NCBI RefSeq assembly: GCF_031624395.1
Contig: NZ_JAMQON010000001.1
Span: 124,001 to 188,000 of the forward strand
DNA: 64,000 bases
From: Halomicroarcula saliterrae
Lineage (GTDB): Archaea; Halobacteriota; Halobacteria; Halobacteriales; Haloarculaceae
Reading direction: 5' to 3'
This document shows positions 31,993 to 40,084 of this stretch, one piece after another. The notes below the pieces were generated by a model. It searched no databases. It worked only from the letters and a program-made list of their open reading frames with translations, and was not told the origin of the DNA. The first letter of the stretch is position 1. Every line of letters starts with the position of its first letter. The position numbers and the translations under genes are program-made.

Positions 31993-32692
31993 GGAGTCAC
32001 CAGTCTCGGACGAGGCGTTCGATGCGATGCGGGAGTTCGTCCACGACTATCTGGCTGCCAGTGTCGAAAACGAGGACGAAGGCGGCAGGATGCGCTGGTA
32101 CCCCTGGCACTCGGCGGAGTACCGGTTCAACCACATCCTCAACGTCGTCGACATCTCGACGACCATCGCCGAGCGGGAGGGTGCGAACGTCGACGTGACC
32201 CGGGTGGCGGCCCTGTTCCACGATATCGCGAAGCTGGAGGCCGAACAGGACGTCCACGCCGAGGCCGGCGCTCGCATCGCCCGCGAGTACCTCGAGACAC
32301 ACGGTGAGTACCCCGACTCGTTCGTCGAACAGGTGTGTCGTGCTATCGAGGCCCACTCCTATCAGGACGACCTCTCGGACCTCTCTCTGGAGACGCAGTG
32401 TCTCATCGAGGCGGACATCCTCGACAAGGTCGGGGCCAACGGGACGGCCCTGATGCTGTTGCGGATGGGCTATGAGTCACGGACCCACATGGACGCCGCG
32501 GAGATGGTCGACCGCGTCATCGAGCGCGGCGTCGACGCCAAGGAGCGCGTCGAGAGCGACACCGCGGAGTCGCTCGTCCACCAGCGGCTCAAGCGCACCC
32601 GCTGGTTTCAGGAGTGGCTGGAGATGGAGGTCGCCGAGATGGAGGCCGAGGAGAGCCTCGACGACGTGGCGACCGGGATGGGTGACTCCTGA
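31976..32692 (+). CDS. HD-domain phosphohydrolase
   Basis: A 238-residue metal-dependent phosphohydrolase of the HD superfamily. His53 in RFNHILNVV and the His82-Asp83 pair in ALFHDIAKLE are the metal ligands; His93 in DVHAEAG and the C-terminal D of IEADILDKVG extend the site. Members hydrolyse nucleotides or cyclic nucleotides; the substrate here cannot be read from sequence. Translation starts at a GTG 6 nt after a strong GGAGGTG, and the last 50 residues are charged and helical (WLEMEVAEMEAEESL). The stop is 1 nt from that of the convergent LysE-family gene. Confidence 0.85.
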   Translation: MGVEIRESPVSDEAFDAMREFVHDYLAASVENEDEGGRMRWYPWHSAEYRFNHILNVVDISTTIAEREGANVDVTRVAALFHDIAKLEAEQDVHAEAGARIAREYLETHGEYPDSFVEQVCRAIEAHSYQDDLSDLSLETQCLIEADILDKVGANGTALMLLRMGYESRTHMDAAEMVDRVIERGVDAKERVESDTAESLVHQRLKRTRWFQEWLEMEVAEMEAEESLDDVATGMGDS

Positions 32693-32693
32693 A

Positions 32694-33398
32694 CTACTGC
32701 ACCACGGCCTGACCGAGAAAGAGCACACCGGTCACGGCGAGCACCGCGGCGCTCGCCCACGCCACGGCCGGCGCCAGCGCCTCGACGCGCCGGCGTGCCA
32801 GCACGATAGCCGCCGGAAAGCCCGTTATCCAGAGCGCGATACCACCGAACAGCCCGACGAGCAAGGCCGGATGGCCCGTCCGGACGACGAGCAGGCCCGT
32901 GGTGTCGGTCCCGACGGAGGGCAGTGACGACAGCACGTCTACCGTTCCCGGCCGGAGGAGCCCGATGCCGACAGTGAGCCAGAACACCACCTGGTAAGGG
33001 TTCGTGAGGGCCAACACGAGCGCTTTCCGGAAGCCACGGCTCTCCGCCCCGGACGCCTCGGCCGACGAGAACCCGCTCGCGTCCCGGACGGCGCCGTAGG
33101 CGAACCAGAGCATCAACAGGCCGCCAGTCGCCACCATCAGCCGATGGAGTCCGGGCGTCTCGGTCACTACTGTGGCGACACCGACGAGCGAGAGGAGGAG
33201 GAAGCACAGGTCGGCCACCATCGCACCCAGCCCGGCAAACAGCCCCGCTCGCCACCCGCGAACAGCGCTCTCCTCGGCGATGACGGCGTTCATCGGTCCC
33301 GGCGGTGCCGCCAGTGCGAGGCCGAAGACGACACCGCCAACGACCGTCGGGAGGAGCCCGAGCGGACCCGCCGACTGGAGGGGAACATAGGGATGCAT
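32694..33398 (-). CDS. LysE/RhtB family exporter
   Basis: A 234-residue membrane protein with about six helices. The N-terminal FGLALAAPPGPMNAVIAEESAVRGWRAG is the LysE/RhtB signature (GPx-N-x... followed by a basic loop), and GFRKALVLALTNPYQVVFW carries the conserved NP motif of helix 4. The family exports amino acids or small metabolites; the substrate is unknown. Its C-terminus is 1 nt away from the HD gene stop, and 36 nt separate its start from the end of the coiled-coil gene transcribed in the same direction. Confidence 0.86.
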   Translation of the reverse strand: MHPYVPLQSAGPLGLLPTVVGGVVFGLALAAPPGPMNAVIAEESAVRGWRAGLFAGLGAMVADLCFLLLSLVGVATVVTETPGLHRLMVATGGLLMLWFAYGAVRDASGFSSAEASGAESRGFRKALVLALTNPYQVVFWLTVGIGLLRPGTVDVLSSLPSVGTDTTGLLVVRTGHPALLVGLFGGIALWITGFPAAIVLARRRVEALAPAVAWASAAVLAVTGVLFLGQAVVQ

Positions 33399-33434
33399 CT
33401 ACTGGCCGTGAAAAACAGAGAGAAAGACGCCGAC

Positions 33435-34325
33435 TCAGAGCTTGCCGGCCTTCTGCAGCTTCATCAGGTCCTCGGTGTCGAGGGTTTCGCCTTCCTTGAA
33501 CTTCTGGTAGATCTCCTCGGCCTCCTCGCGGGCGGCCTCCTGCTTCTCCTCGCGCTGGGAGCGCTCCTGTTGCTCCTCTTTCTTGTCGAGCTCGCGCAGG
33601 CGCTTCTGGACGCGGACGAAGTCCTCGTGGTGCTGGTCGGCGGCCTCCTGGGCCTCCACGAACTCCTCGTGTTTCTCGTCGGCGTCGTCACGGATCTCGT
33701 CGGCCTCGCGGTAGGCCTCGATCATCTCGTTGTGGTGTTTCTGGGCCTCGTCGGCCAGCTCCGTGACCTTCTGGTGGTGTTTCGAGGCCTCCGAGCGGAC
33801 CTCCTCGGCCTCCTCTTTGAGCCCCTCGAGATCGCCGCTCTGGTCGAGCTTTTCTTTCTTGTTCTGGAGCTTCTCGCGTTTCGCCTCGATCTTCTCGATG
33901 AGCTCCTTCTCGTCCTCGGAGGAGAGCACCTCGGTCTGCTGTTTGAACTCGAGATCTTCGATCTCGTCCGTGAGTTCGTCGACCGATTTTCCCTCGTCGA
34001 GTTCGAGGTCGTTCTTGACTTTGTCGACCTTGTCGAACAGCTTGTTGGCCTCGGCGTTGAGCTCGTTGCGCTTGTCCTTGTGCTCCTGGACCTGCTCGTT
34101 GAGCTCGTCGCGCTTCTCGCGGTGTTCTTGGGCCTCGTCGACCTTCTCGCGCGTCTTCGCGTTCAGGTCGTCGCGGGCGCTAGCACGCTCGGAAGCCATC
34201 TGGTTGAGCTCGTTTCGCCGGTCTCGCAGCTGACCGGCGAGCTTGATGAGCTCGCCCTTCGATTTGTTCTCAAGATCCTCTTCTGTTACTGCAACGTTTT
34301 TTGATTCGTCTATCGAGTCTGCCAT
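33435..34325 (-). CDS. Long coiled-coil protein (COG1340-like)
   Basis: A 296-residue, extremely charged, all-helical protein, with near-continuous heptads from about residue 15 to 250 (ELIKLAGQLRDRRNELNQMA..., HREKRDELNEQVQEHKDKRNELN) and a short non-coil C-terminus (KFKEGETLDTEDLMKLQKAGKL). It matches what I know of the widely conserved archaeal coiled-coil family COG1340, sometimes mis-annotated as phosphoserine phosphatase; no phosphatase motif is present. The conserved C-terminal tail after the coil suggests a docking segment. Its molecular role is unknown; it is expected to be an abundant cytoplasmic protein. Confidence 0.8.
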   Translation of the reverse strand: MADSIDESKNVAVTEEDLENKSKGELIKLAGQLRDRRNELNQMASERASARDDLNAKTREKVDEAQEHREKRDELNEQVQEHKDKRNELNAEANKLFDKVDKVKNDLELDEGKSVDELTDEIEDLEFKQQTEVLSSEDEKELIEKIEAKREKLQNKKEKLDQSGDLEGLKEEAEEVRSEASKHHQKVTELADEAQKHHNEMIEAYREADEIRDDADEKHEEFVEAQEAADQHHEDFVRVQKRLRELDKKEEQQERSQREEKQEAAREEAEEIYQKFKEGETLDTEDLMKLQKAGKL

Positions 34326-34499
34326 TGTTGGAACCTCTATGCCATCACCGCCTTCGGACAGGCAGAACCGTAGCTATGGAGGGGCTGGCACCAATAACAA
34401 GGGTTCCCTCTCATGTTGGGCGCGGAGCGATACTGCCTGAACGCGAAAGCGTTCTGGTACCAACAACTACCGGGGGATACCGTTTAAATATTGCGGTGC

Positions 34500-34573
34500 A
34501 ACCGATACCGTGGCGACCCCTCACACACCCGTCTGCGGGCGCGTGAAGCTTTCACACGGATTCGGTATCGGTT
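34500..34573. repeat. 11-bp inverted repeat enclosing 52 nt between two minus-strand genes
   Basis: AACCGATACCG at 34500-34510 is exactly complementary to CGGTATCGGTT at 34563-34573, the second arm overlapping the last codon of the glycosidase-like gene. Smaller hairpins lie inside (CCCG/CGGG, GTGAA/TTCAC). It could be an end-of-transcript structure or a tiny non-autonomous mobile element. A TTTAAA box nearby (34484-34489) may serve the coiled-coil gene. Confidence 0.5.
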
Positions 34574-36392
34574 ATATATCCCCGTCGATGTGGTACTCGT
34601 TTTTCACCGCCTGCCGCTCGACGGCGGCGGCCAGCGTCAGTTCGTCCCCGGCTTCGAGGGTGAGCGAACCGACGGTCACTCTGCCGAACTCGCCGATGAT
34701 GCGTTCCTCCTGTTGCCGGTCGCCGTTGTGGTCCCACTCGACGGTCACCGTCGCGCCCGAGGGGCGGTCGTGACACACCACGATGTCGCTTTCGCCCGGT
34801 GTCGGGTCCGAGAGGAACACCTGTGTCGGCTGGTAGCTGTCGGTCACCGTCGCGTACGCCGCCTTTTCCGTTCCGTCTTCGGTGAGCACGCCCATCCCGG
34901 CGTCGCCCACGTCCCGGAGGCTGTCGAGCAGCAGTATCTCGCTCTCCCGCTGTCGGAGCGCCTCGGCGACCGCCTGCACGATTCGGGCCTGATACGTCTG
35001 TGAGGCCGTGCTGTCGCCGCTGACGCGGCTGTCGTGGACCGCCGCCGTCTCGTCGCTCCCCAGCGAGCCGGCGCCGAAGCCGGCGACCACCTCGCCGACG
35101 TCGTACCGGTCACAGAGCCACGACAGGTCGCCGACCGCGCCGTACTGCCAACCCGGATACAGCGTGACAGCGTCGGGGTCGATACCGGGCGGGCCGACGA
35201 CGGGGAAGGTGGGGACCCCTTCGACGCGGTCGGCCACCGACGTCGCGGGCGCCTCGTTGTAGCTCGCACGCCAGGCCCGGAAGCGAAAGCGCAGCCGGTC
35301 GAGCAGCCCCGAACCGAGCCCGTCGGCGTAGGGCCGGACGGGTTCGTCGTGGACCGCGACACAGGCGAGGCTCGGGTGGTGGCCGATGTGGGCGGTGAAC
35401 GCCGACGCCAGTTCGCGACCGCGCTCCATATCGAAGCCACCGGGGCCGGTGAGTGGAAGGTCCTGCCAGAGGAGGAGGCCGTATTCGTCACACGCCTCGG
35501 CCACGTCCGGTGGGAGGCCCTGGGCGCGAACGCGGACGAGGTTCGCGTTCGCCGCCAGCGCGCGTTCGACGTCCTCGACTGTCGGGTCCAGTAGCGTCAC
35601 CCCGCGGACCCTGACCCGCTCGCCGTTGACCCGGAGCCCGTCGTCGTACGTGACCGAGCGCAGCCCCGTGGTCAGGGAGTGCTCGGCGTCGCCGAGTTTG
35701 GCCCGCACCACGTACCGGGGCTGGTCGCCGCGGTCGTGGGGCCACCACAGCGTCGGGTCCCGCACGTCTATGGTGTGCGTGACGGTGCGTTCCCCGGCGT
35801 CGGTGTCGACGCGGGCGCGGTCCATCATCCCGCCGCCCCGCACTTCGCCCGCCGGCCGCAGTGAGAAGGTGAGCCGGTCGTCGATGGGTTCGCTCGTGAC
35901 GACTTCGGCCTGTACGTCGACCGCGGCCCCCTCCTCGGTGAGGCGCGGTCGCGCACGCATCGCGTGCACGAACGGGTCGGGGTAGGTCTCGATGCTCGCG
36001 TCCCACCAGATGCCCGGCACGCAGCGGTCGGCCGGCAGCTCGTCGGTGTCGTGGAGCCCGCCAAAGCGGTGCTCGGGGCGCCGACACTCGACCAGGAGCC
36101 GGTACTCCTCGGCGTCGGGCAGCCGGACGCGCAGCGGCGTGACGTAGCGGTCCGAGGCCGCGAGCTGTTCGCCGTTACACCAGACGCGTGTCTGGGCGTA
36201 ACTCCCCCGCAGAACGAGCACCGCGTGTTCGTCGGCGCCACGCCGCGGGTCAGCGACCGTCGTCTCGTATGCGACGGCGTCGGCCCCGGCGAACTGTGCC
36301 GGCCGTCCCGGGACCGACACCGGTTCCCACGTCTCCGGCGACGGCATCTCCTCGTCCGGCGCTACCGACGCGCCGCGCCACGAAAGCGACAT
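34572..36392 (-). CDS. Glycoside hydrolase family 2-like protein, probably catalytically altered
   Basis: A 606-residue protein with the GH2 layout: N-terminal jelly roll (WEPVSVPG...), an immunoglobulin-like domain with LWWPHDRGDQPRY, and a TIM barrel introduced by RVNGERVRVRGVTLLDP. In active GH2 enzymes the acid/base sits in a GNE motif and the nucleophile in SEFG. Here the equivalents read HDE (348-350) and AGFG (about 437-440), so the nucleophile Glu seems to be Gly. The protein may be a binding or scaffold homologue. The start at 36392 is supported by AAAGGATATG 25-30 nt upstream rather than the GTG-type start at 36434. There is no signal peptide, so it is cytoplasmic. Confidence 0.68.
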   Translation of the reverse strand: MSLSWRGASVAPDEEMPSPETWEPVSVPGRPAQFAGADAVAYETTVADPRRGADEHAVLVLRGSYAQTRVWCNGEQLAASDRYVTPLRVRLPDAEEYRLLVECRRPEHRFGGLHDTDELPADRCVPGIWWDASIETYPDPFVHAMRARPRLTEEGAAVDVQAEVVTSEPIDDRLTFSLRPAGEVRGGGMMDRARVDTDAGERTVTHTIDVRDPTLWWPHDRGDQPRYVVRAKLGDAEHSLTTGLRSVTYDDGLRVNGERVRVRGVTLLDPTVEDVERALAANANLVRVRAQGLPPDVAEACDEYGLLLWQDLPLTGPGGFDMERGRELASAFTAHIGHHPSLACVAVHDEPVRPYADGLGSGLLDRLRFRFRAWRASYNEAPATSVADRVEGVPTFPVVGPPGIDPDAVTLYPGWQYGAVGDLSWLCDRYDVGEVVAGFGAGSLGSDETAAVHDSRVSGDSTASQTYQARIVQAVAEALRQRESEILLLDSLRDVGDAGMGVLTEDGTEKAAYATVTDSYQPTQVFLSDPTPGESDIVVCHDRPSGATVTVEWDHNGDRQQEERIIGEFGRVTVGSLTLEAGDELTLAAAVERQAVKNEYHIDGDI

Positions 36393-36536
36393 ACCATGTG
36401 GCCCGTCCGCTGGGGGCATATCCTTTACCCCCACGGGCCGGCGGTGGATTCGGTCCGGCCCCGTCGCCCGCTGTCACTTTCACTTTCACTCCGGGGACGG
36501 CTCGGATTAAGGTAACCCCGGACCGTCCCTGCAGAT

Positions 36537-36704
36537 ATGATACAGGACCTCCGCGGGGAGAACACGTGCGACGCCGACGGCTGCGACCGCGCCCTGACCG
36601 AGCCACAGCTGGCGTTCGAGACGGCCGCCGGTCGGCGGGAGGCCTACGAGTGTGTCTGTGGCGCGGTGACGGTCACCGTCGCCCGCCCCGAGTCGACCGA
36701 CTGA
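36537..36704 (+). CDS. Small protein with four cysteines (zinc-ribbon-like)
   Basis: A 55-residue ORF starting at an ATG 25-33 nt after a GATTAAGG box, so leaderless expression is likely. Cys11 and Cys16 (CDADGC) and Cys45 and Cys47 (CVCG) could bind one zinc ion. Composition is acidic, as expected for a real halophilic gene. It is in the same direction as the DUF371 gene, which has its own box 90 nt later. I do not recognise the family; a regulatory micro-protein role is a guess. Confidence 0.65.
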   Translation: MIQDLRGENTCDADGCDRALTEPQLAFETAAGRREAYECVCGAVTVTVARPESTD

Positions 36705-36793
36705 AACCGACGGTGCAACAGGCGTGTCGTCGACCCGGTCCCGGCGACACGCAGAACCGTCCGTCTAAGTACGGCCGTCGAAAACGAGGCCGT

Positions 36794-37219
36794 ATGGAAC
36801 ACGACGCCGTCGTCAGCGCACGGGGCCACGAGAACGTCACGGCCGAACACGCGAGCACGCTCGAAGTCACCAGCGACGACTTTCTGACGCCGGCCGGTGA
36901 CTGCATCCTCGGCGTCGAGGCCGACACCGTCCCCGCCGACTTCGACGACGAGTTCGTCGCGGCCTGCCGGTCCGCCGACGCGACCATCACGGCGACGCTC
37001 GAAGCCGCCGGCCACCGCGTCGTCGTCGAGGGCTCTGGTCACCCGGAGCTCTCCTTCGAGAACGACCGGAGCCACGTCCTCCGGACCAGCGATTACGTCG
37101 ACGACCGGACGGTGATGGTCGGGGCCGACGCGGCCGCCGGCGACGTCGACCGCGACCTGGTGGCGGCGCTCGCCGACGGCGCGGAGCTGACGTTTTCACT
37201 CACCGTGGAGTCGACGTGA
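36794..37219 (+). CDS. DUF371 family protein
   Basis: A 141-residue protein matching the archaeal DUF371 family: an N-terminal SARGHENVTAEHASTLEVTSDDFLTPAGDCILGV segment, then a beta-rich core (TITATLEAAGHRVVVEGSGHP) and the typical HVLRTSDYVDDRTVMVGADAAA. The family is conserved across archaea; the function is unknown. The ATG at 36794 follows a TCTAAGTACG box by about 27 nt. Its 3' end overlaps the convergent gene by 24 nt, an unusually long convergent overlap for this window. Confidence 0.88.
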   Translation: MEHDAVVSARGHENVTAEHASTLEVTSDDFLTPAGDCILGVEADTVPADFDDEFVAACRSADATITATLEAAGHRVVVEGSGHPELSFENDRSHVLRTSDYVDDRTVMVGADAAAGDVDRDLVAALADGAELTFSLTVEST

Positions 37220-38059
37220 GGCCGTCCTCTCGTCCCCGTAGTCCTCGAAGAACGCCCGCACGTCTCGCGGCGGTCGCCCGAGCACGCGCTCGACAGCCCC
37301 GGTGACACGACCGGCGAGCCCGAGCCGGGCCGTGGTGTAGATGCCGCTCATCACCAGTGTGAAACCCAGCGGCCGGCCCCGCCGGAGCTCCCGGACCACG
37401 AACCGCGGGAGCGAGGGGTCGGTGTACGCGACCGGTGAGCCGAGCACGTCGCTCGCGACTGCGGCCACCTCGTCGTAGGTGAGTGCTTCGGGTCCGGTGA
37501 GGTCGTAGGCGACGCCGGCGTGGCCCGGCTCGGTGAGCGCGACGGCGGCGACGGCCGCCACGTCGCGGGCGTCGACGAAGCTCGTCCGCCCGTCGCCGGC
37601 CGGCACCGGAATCTCCCCCCGCGCGAGCGCGTCGCCGTGGACTTCGACGAGGTTCTGGGTGAAAAAGGAGGGGCGCAGGAACGTCCACCGGAGCGGCGAG
37701 GCCGCGACGTGGCGCTCGATTCGTCGGTGTGGGAGCAGCGGGTTCCGGTCGGCGCCGAGCACGGAGAGCACGACACAGCGGTCGACGCCGACACGGCCGG
37801 CGGCGTCGACGAACGCCCGAACCGGGCCGACCCGGGAGAGCTGTGGCGGGCGCATCACGAAGAGCGCGTCGACGCCGGCCAGGGCGTCGCCCCACGTTTC
37901 GGGCTTCTCGAAGTCGAACGCGACCCACTCGTCGGCCGGCCCGGTCCCCGGCGGCGACCGGGTTGCCGCCCGGACCGTCGCGTCACGGTCGGTCAGTGCG
38001 TCGAGCAGTGCCGAACCGACGGTGCCGGTGGCGCCGGTGACGAGAACGGTCGAGGTCAC
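37196..38059 (-). CDS. NmrA-like atypical SDR, NAD(P)-binding
   Basis: A 287-residue atypical short-chain dehydrogenase. The Rossmann motif VTGATGTVGSALLDAL starts right after the GTG at 38059, followed by FDFEKPETWGDALAGVDALFVMRPP and the GYDLTGPEALTYDEVAAVASDVLG segment of the NmrA/QOR2-like group. The YxxxK catalytic pair of classical SDRs is not evident, which suits a redox sensor or quinone-reductase-like role. It overlaps the convergent DUF371 gene by 24 nt. The start was chosen from the fold; the frame is open upstream to 38194. Confidence 0.82.
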   Translation of the reverse strand: MTSTVLVTGATGTVGSALLDALTDRDATVRAATRSPPGTGPADEWVAFDFEKPETWGDALAGVDALFVMRPPQLSRVGPVRAFVDAAGRVGVDRCVVLSVLGADRNPLLPHRRIERHVAASPLRWTFLRPSFFTQNLVEVHGDALARGEIPVPAGDGRTSFVDARDVAAVAAVALTEPGHAGVAYDLTGPEALTYDEVAAVASDVLGSPVAYTDPSLPRFVVRELRRGRPLGFTLVMSGIYTTARLGLAGRVTGAVERVLGRPPRDVRAFFEDYGDERTASRRLHGE

Positions 38060-38165
38060 AGCGGTGATTCGGACGCCACGACAGAAAGATGGTTCGGCGA
38101 CGGCAGTGCCAGCCCGGCGTCGAGCGGGTGAAGCTGTTTTGCCCCTCGCACCCCTTGGAGCCCAC

Positions 38166-38969
38166 ATGACCGACCGAGAGCCCTCGAAGAACATCAGCGG
38201 TGGCGAGTCCGGCGGGGGACGGACGGCGACGTTCGACCCGGCGACCGCGGCGACGCGGGCCGAAGCCGTCGTCGACCGCCTGGGCGAGCTGTACTGGACG
38301 AAGACCTACGGCGGTCAGGACGCTTTCGACTGTCTCGTCCGCACCATCCTCAGCCAGAACACGTCCGATACGGCGAGCCAGCCGGCCCACGACGCGCTGA
38401 TGGAACGGTACACTGGCGGCGCGGACCTCGTCGCGGCCCTCGCCGAGGCGGACCAGTCCGAGCTCGCCGAGACCATCCAGTCGGCGGGGCTGTACAACCA
38501 GAAGTCGGCGCGAATCGTCGCTCTGGCCGACGAAATCCGTGCGGAGTTCGGCGGGGAGGACGGGTTCGACGAGTTCGTCAGGGAGGCCGACCCCGACGCG
38601 GTCCGAGACCGGCTGCTGGAGATGAACGGCGTCGGCCCCAAGACCGCCGACTGTGTCCTGCTCTTTGCCGGCGGCCGCGGCGGCGTCTTCCCCGTCGACA
38701 CGCACGTCCACCGCATCGCCCGCCGGATGGGGCTGGCGCCCGCCGACGCCGACCACGAGACCGTCCGGGAGCACATAGAGCGGGACGTGCCCGCCGAGAA
38801 GTGCGGCTTCGGCCACACCGCGATGATACAGTTCGGGCGCGAGTACTGCAAAGCCCGCAAACCGGCCTGTCTGGACGACCCGGAGGCCTGCCCGCTGGCC
38901 GACCGCTGTGAGCAGGTCGGCGTCTATCCGGCGACCGACGAGGTCGTCGACCCGTCGGACGCGGCCTGA
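38166..38969 (+). CDS. nth: Endonuclease III (base-excision repair glycosylase/AP lyase)
   Basis: DNA glycosylase/AP lyase for oxidised pyrimidines, 267 residues. The helix-hairpin-helix LLEMNGVGPKTADCVLLF carries catalytic Lys159, and Asp178 lies in VDTHVHR. The C-terminal cysteines 228, 235, 242 and 248 form the 4Fe-4S loop, with spacing C-x6-C-x6-C-x5-C. In the E. coli enzyme the middle gap is x2, so this loop is four residues longer. The N-terminal 25 residues are a Gly/Ser-rich extension. It is convergent with the HalOD1 gene, 1 nt between the stops. Confidence 0.92.
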   Translation: MTDREPSKNISGGESGGGRTATFDPATAATRAEAVVDRLGELYWTKTYGGQDAFDCLVRTILSQNTSDTASQPAHDALMERYTGGADLVAALAEADQSELAETIQSAGLYNQKSARIVALADEIRAEFGGEDGFDEFVREADPDAVRDRLLEMNGVGPKTADCVLLFAGGRGGVFPVDTHVHRIARRMGLAPADADHETVREHIERDVPAEKCGFGHTAMIQFGREYCKARKPACLDDPEACPLADRCEQVGVYPATDEVVDPSDAA

Positions 38970-38970
38970 C

Positions 38971-39327
38971 TCACTCCCGGGGACACACCGAGAGGAGGTC
39001 GTCGTCGGCGGTGACGGTGTAGCCGGCATACCGGAAGCTGACGACGACGCTCGAATCGGCGGTCTGGCCGTCGCCGAACAGGGCCTCCAGTGCCTCGGAG
39101 TCGACCGCCTCGTACAGGGGCGGGAGCGAACACGGGTCCGTCGACTCACAGTGGGCGACGAGGGCCGGTACGGCGATGCTCAACGGGTCCGAGCCGTGGT
39201 CGTAGCCGACGACGGTCGTCCCAGTCTCCGGGTCGGCTTCGTCGATCTCGAAGTCGCATATCCTGCTGTCGGTCCGGAGGCCATCGTTGCTTTCTTCCTC
39301 ACCGGCAAATGCTGTCCAGTCGTCCAT
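38971..39327 (-). CDS. HalOD1 output-domain protein
   Basis: A 118-residue protein that is essentially one halobacterial output domain 1: PLSIAVPALVAHCESTDPCSLPPLYEAVDSEALEALF, followed by a beta hairpin (SSVVVSFRYAGYTVTADDDLL). This domain is found alone or at the end of haloarchaeal two-component and sensor proteins and is presumed to bind partners; its biochemical activity is unknown. The ATG at 39327 (MDDWTAF) is preferred to one four codons upstream. It sits next to a bacterioopsin-activator-type HTH gene on the same strand (44 nt), possibly a signalling pair. Confidence 0.82.
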   Translation of the reverse strand: MDDWTAFAGEEESNDGLRTDSRICDFEIDEADPETGTTVVGYDHGSDPLSIAVPALVAHCESTDPCSLPPLYEAVDSEALEALFGDGQTADSSVVVSFRYAGYTVTADDDLLSVCPRE

Positions 39328-39370
39328 TGTACACGACAACTATCGGGACGGACATAGGGGAACGGATTGA

Positions 39371-40036
39371 CTATGTAACCCGTTCAAGCCCGCTGCCGTA
39401 TTTCAGGTGTGACTCTATCAACGTCCGGTAGCCCCGTCGGAGGCGACTCGCGAACGCCTGCCGAGAGATGCCGACACGGTCGGCGAGCTCGTCGAGGGTC
39501 GTTTCGCGGGGTTCCGAGTAGTAGCCGTGTTCGTAGGCGAGCAACAGGGCCTCGCGCTGGGCGTCCGTCACCGCCGGGTGGCTCCGCTCGGACGGTGCCG
39601 TCACCTTGTGGATGTCCCGCAGGGTCAGCCGGATGCCGGCCTGCCGGCACTGGTCGTCGAAAGCCGCTATGGCGCGCTGTCTGTCGCTCTGGACGTGGAT
39701 TAGCCACCCCTCTCGGGTACCCGTCGCCGACAGCAGCGTCACGTCGGTGTCGGCGAGCGCCGCCAGCAGTCCGTCTCTGGTCCGCGGGCTCTGGTATCGG
39801 AACAGCGTGTGGTCACCAACCGTATCGACGATTTTCGGCTGTTCGATGGCGGTCTCCAGTTCGAGGAAGCGCTGGACGGCGTCGCCGGCCACGTTCATCA
39901 CCCAGCAGTAGGGACGCAACTCCTCTCGGACCGGGACGACGCGCCCCAGTTCGATCGTCGCCTCGGGAAACTCCTCGAACACGACCCCGACCGGGAACGT
40001 CTCGGGCGGCAGGGCGAATTCGGCGAGGGTTGCCAT
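39371..40036 (-). CDS. Bacterioopsin-activator-type HTH regulator
   Basis: A 221-residue transcription regulator with the haloarchaeal HTH_10 domain at the C-terminus (about residues 160-215: LTDAQREALLLAYEHGYY-type segment, then TTLDELADRVGISRQAFASRLRRGYRTLI). The N-terminal 150 residues form a small sensor-like domain (FPVGVVFEEFPEATIELGRVVP..., GWLIHVQSDRQRAIAAFDDQC) common to this family. The signal is unknown. It lies 48 nt after the aldo/keto reductase gene on the same strand and 44 nt before HalOD1, so it may regulate either. Confidence 0.88.
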   Translation of the reverse strand: MATLAEFALPPETFPVGVVFEEFPEATIELGRVVPVREELRPYCWVMNVAGDAVQRFLELETAIEQPKIVDTVGDHTLFRYQSPRTRDGLLAALADTDVTLLSATGTREGWLIHVQSDRQRAIAAFDDQCRQAGIRLTLRDIHKVTAPSERSHPAVTDAQREALLLAYEHGYYSEPRETTLDELADRVGISRQAFASRLRRGYRTLIESHLKYGSGLERVT

Positions 40037-40084
40037 TGTCTCGTGTTCTACTTCTAACAGGAAAAAGCTCGGCCGGGCGGCGAC

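Noticed and set aside
33144-34304. 386-codon Leu-rich ORF opposite the coiled-coil gene
   Set aside because: Apparent membrane-like LLLLLAL runs are the complement of Glu/Lys/Gln-rich coiled-coil codons.
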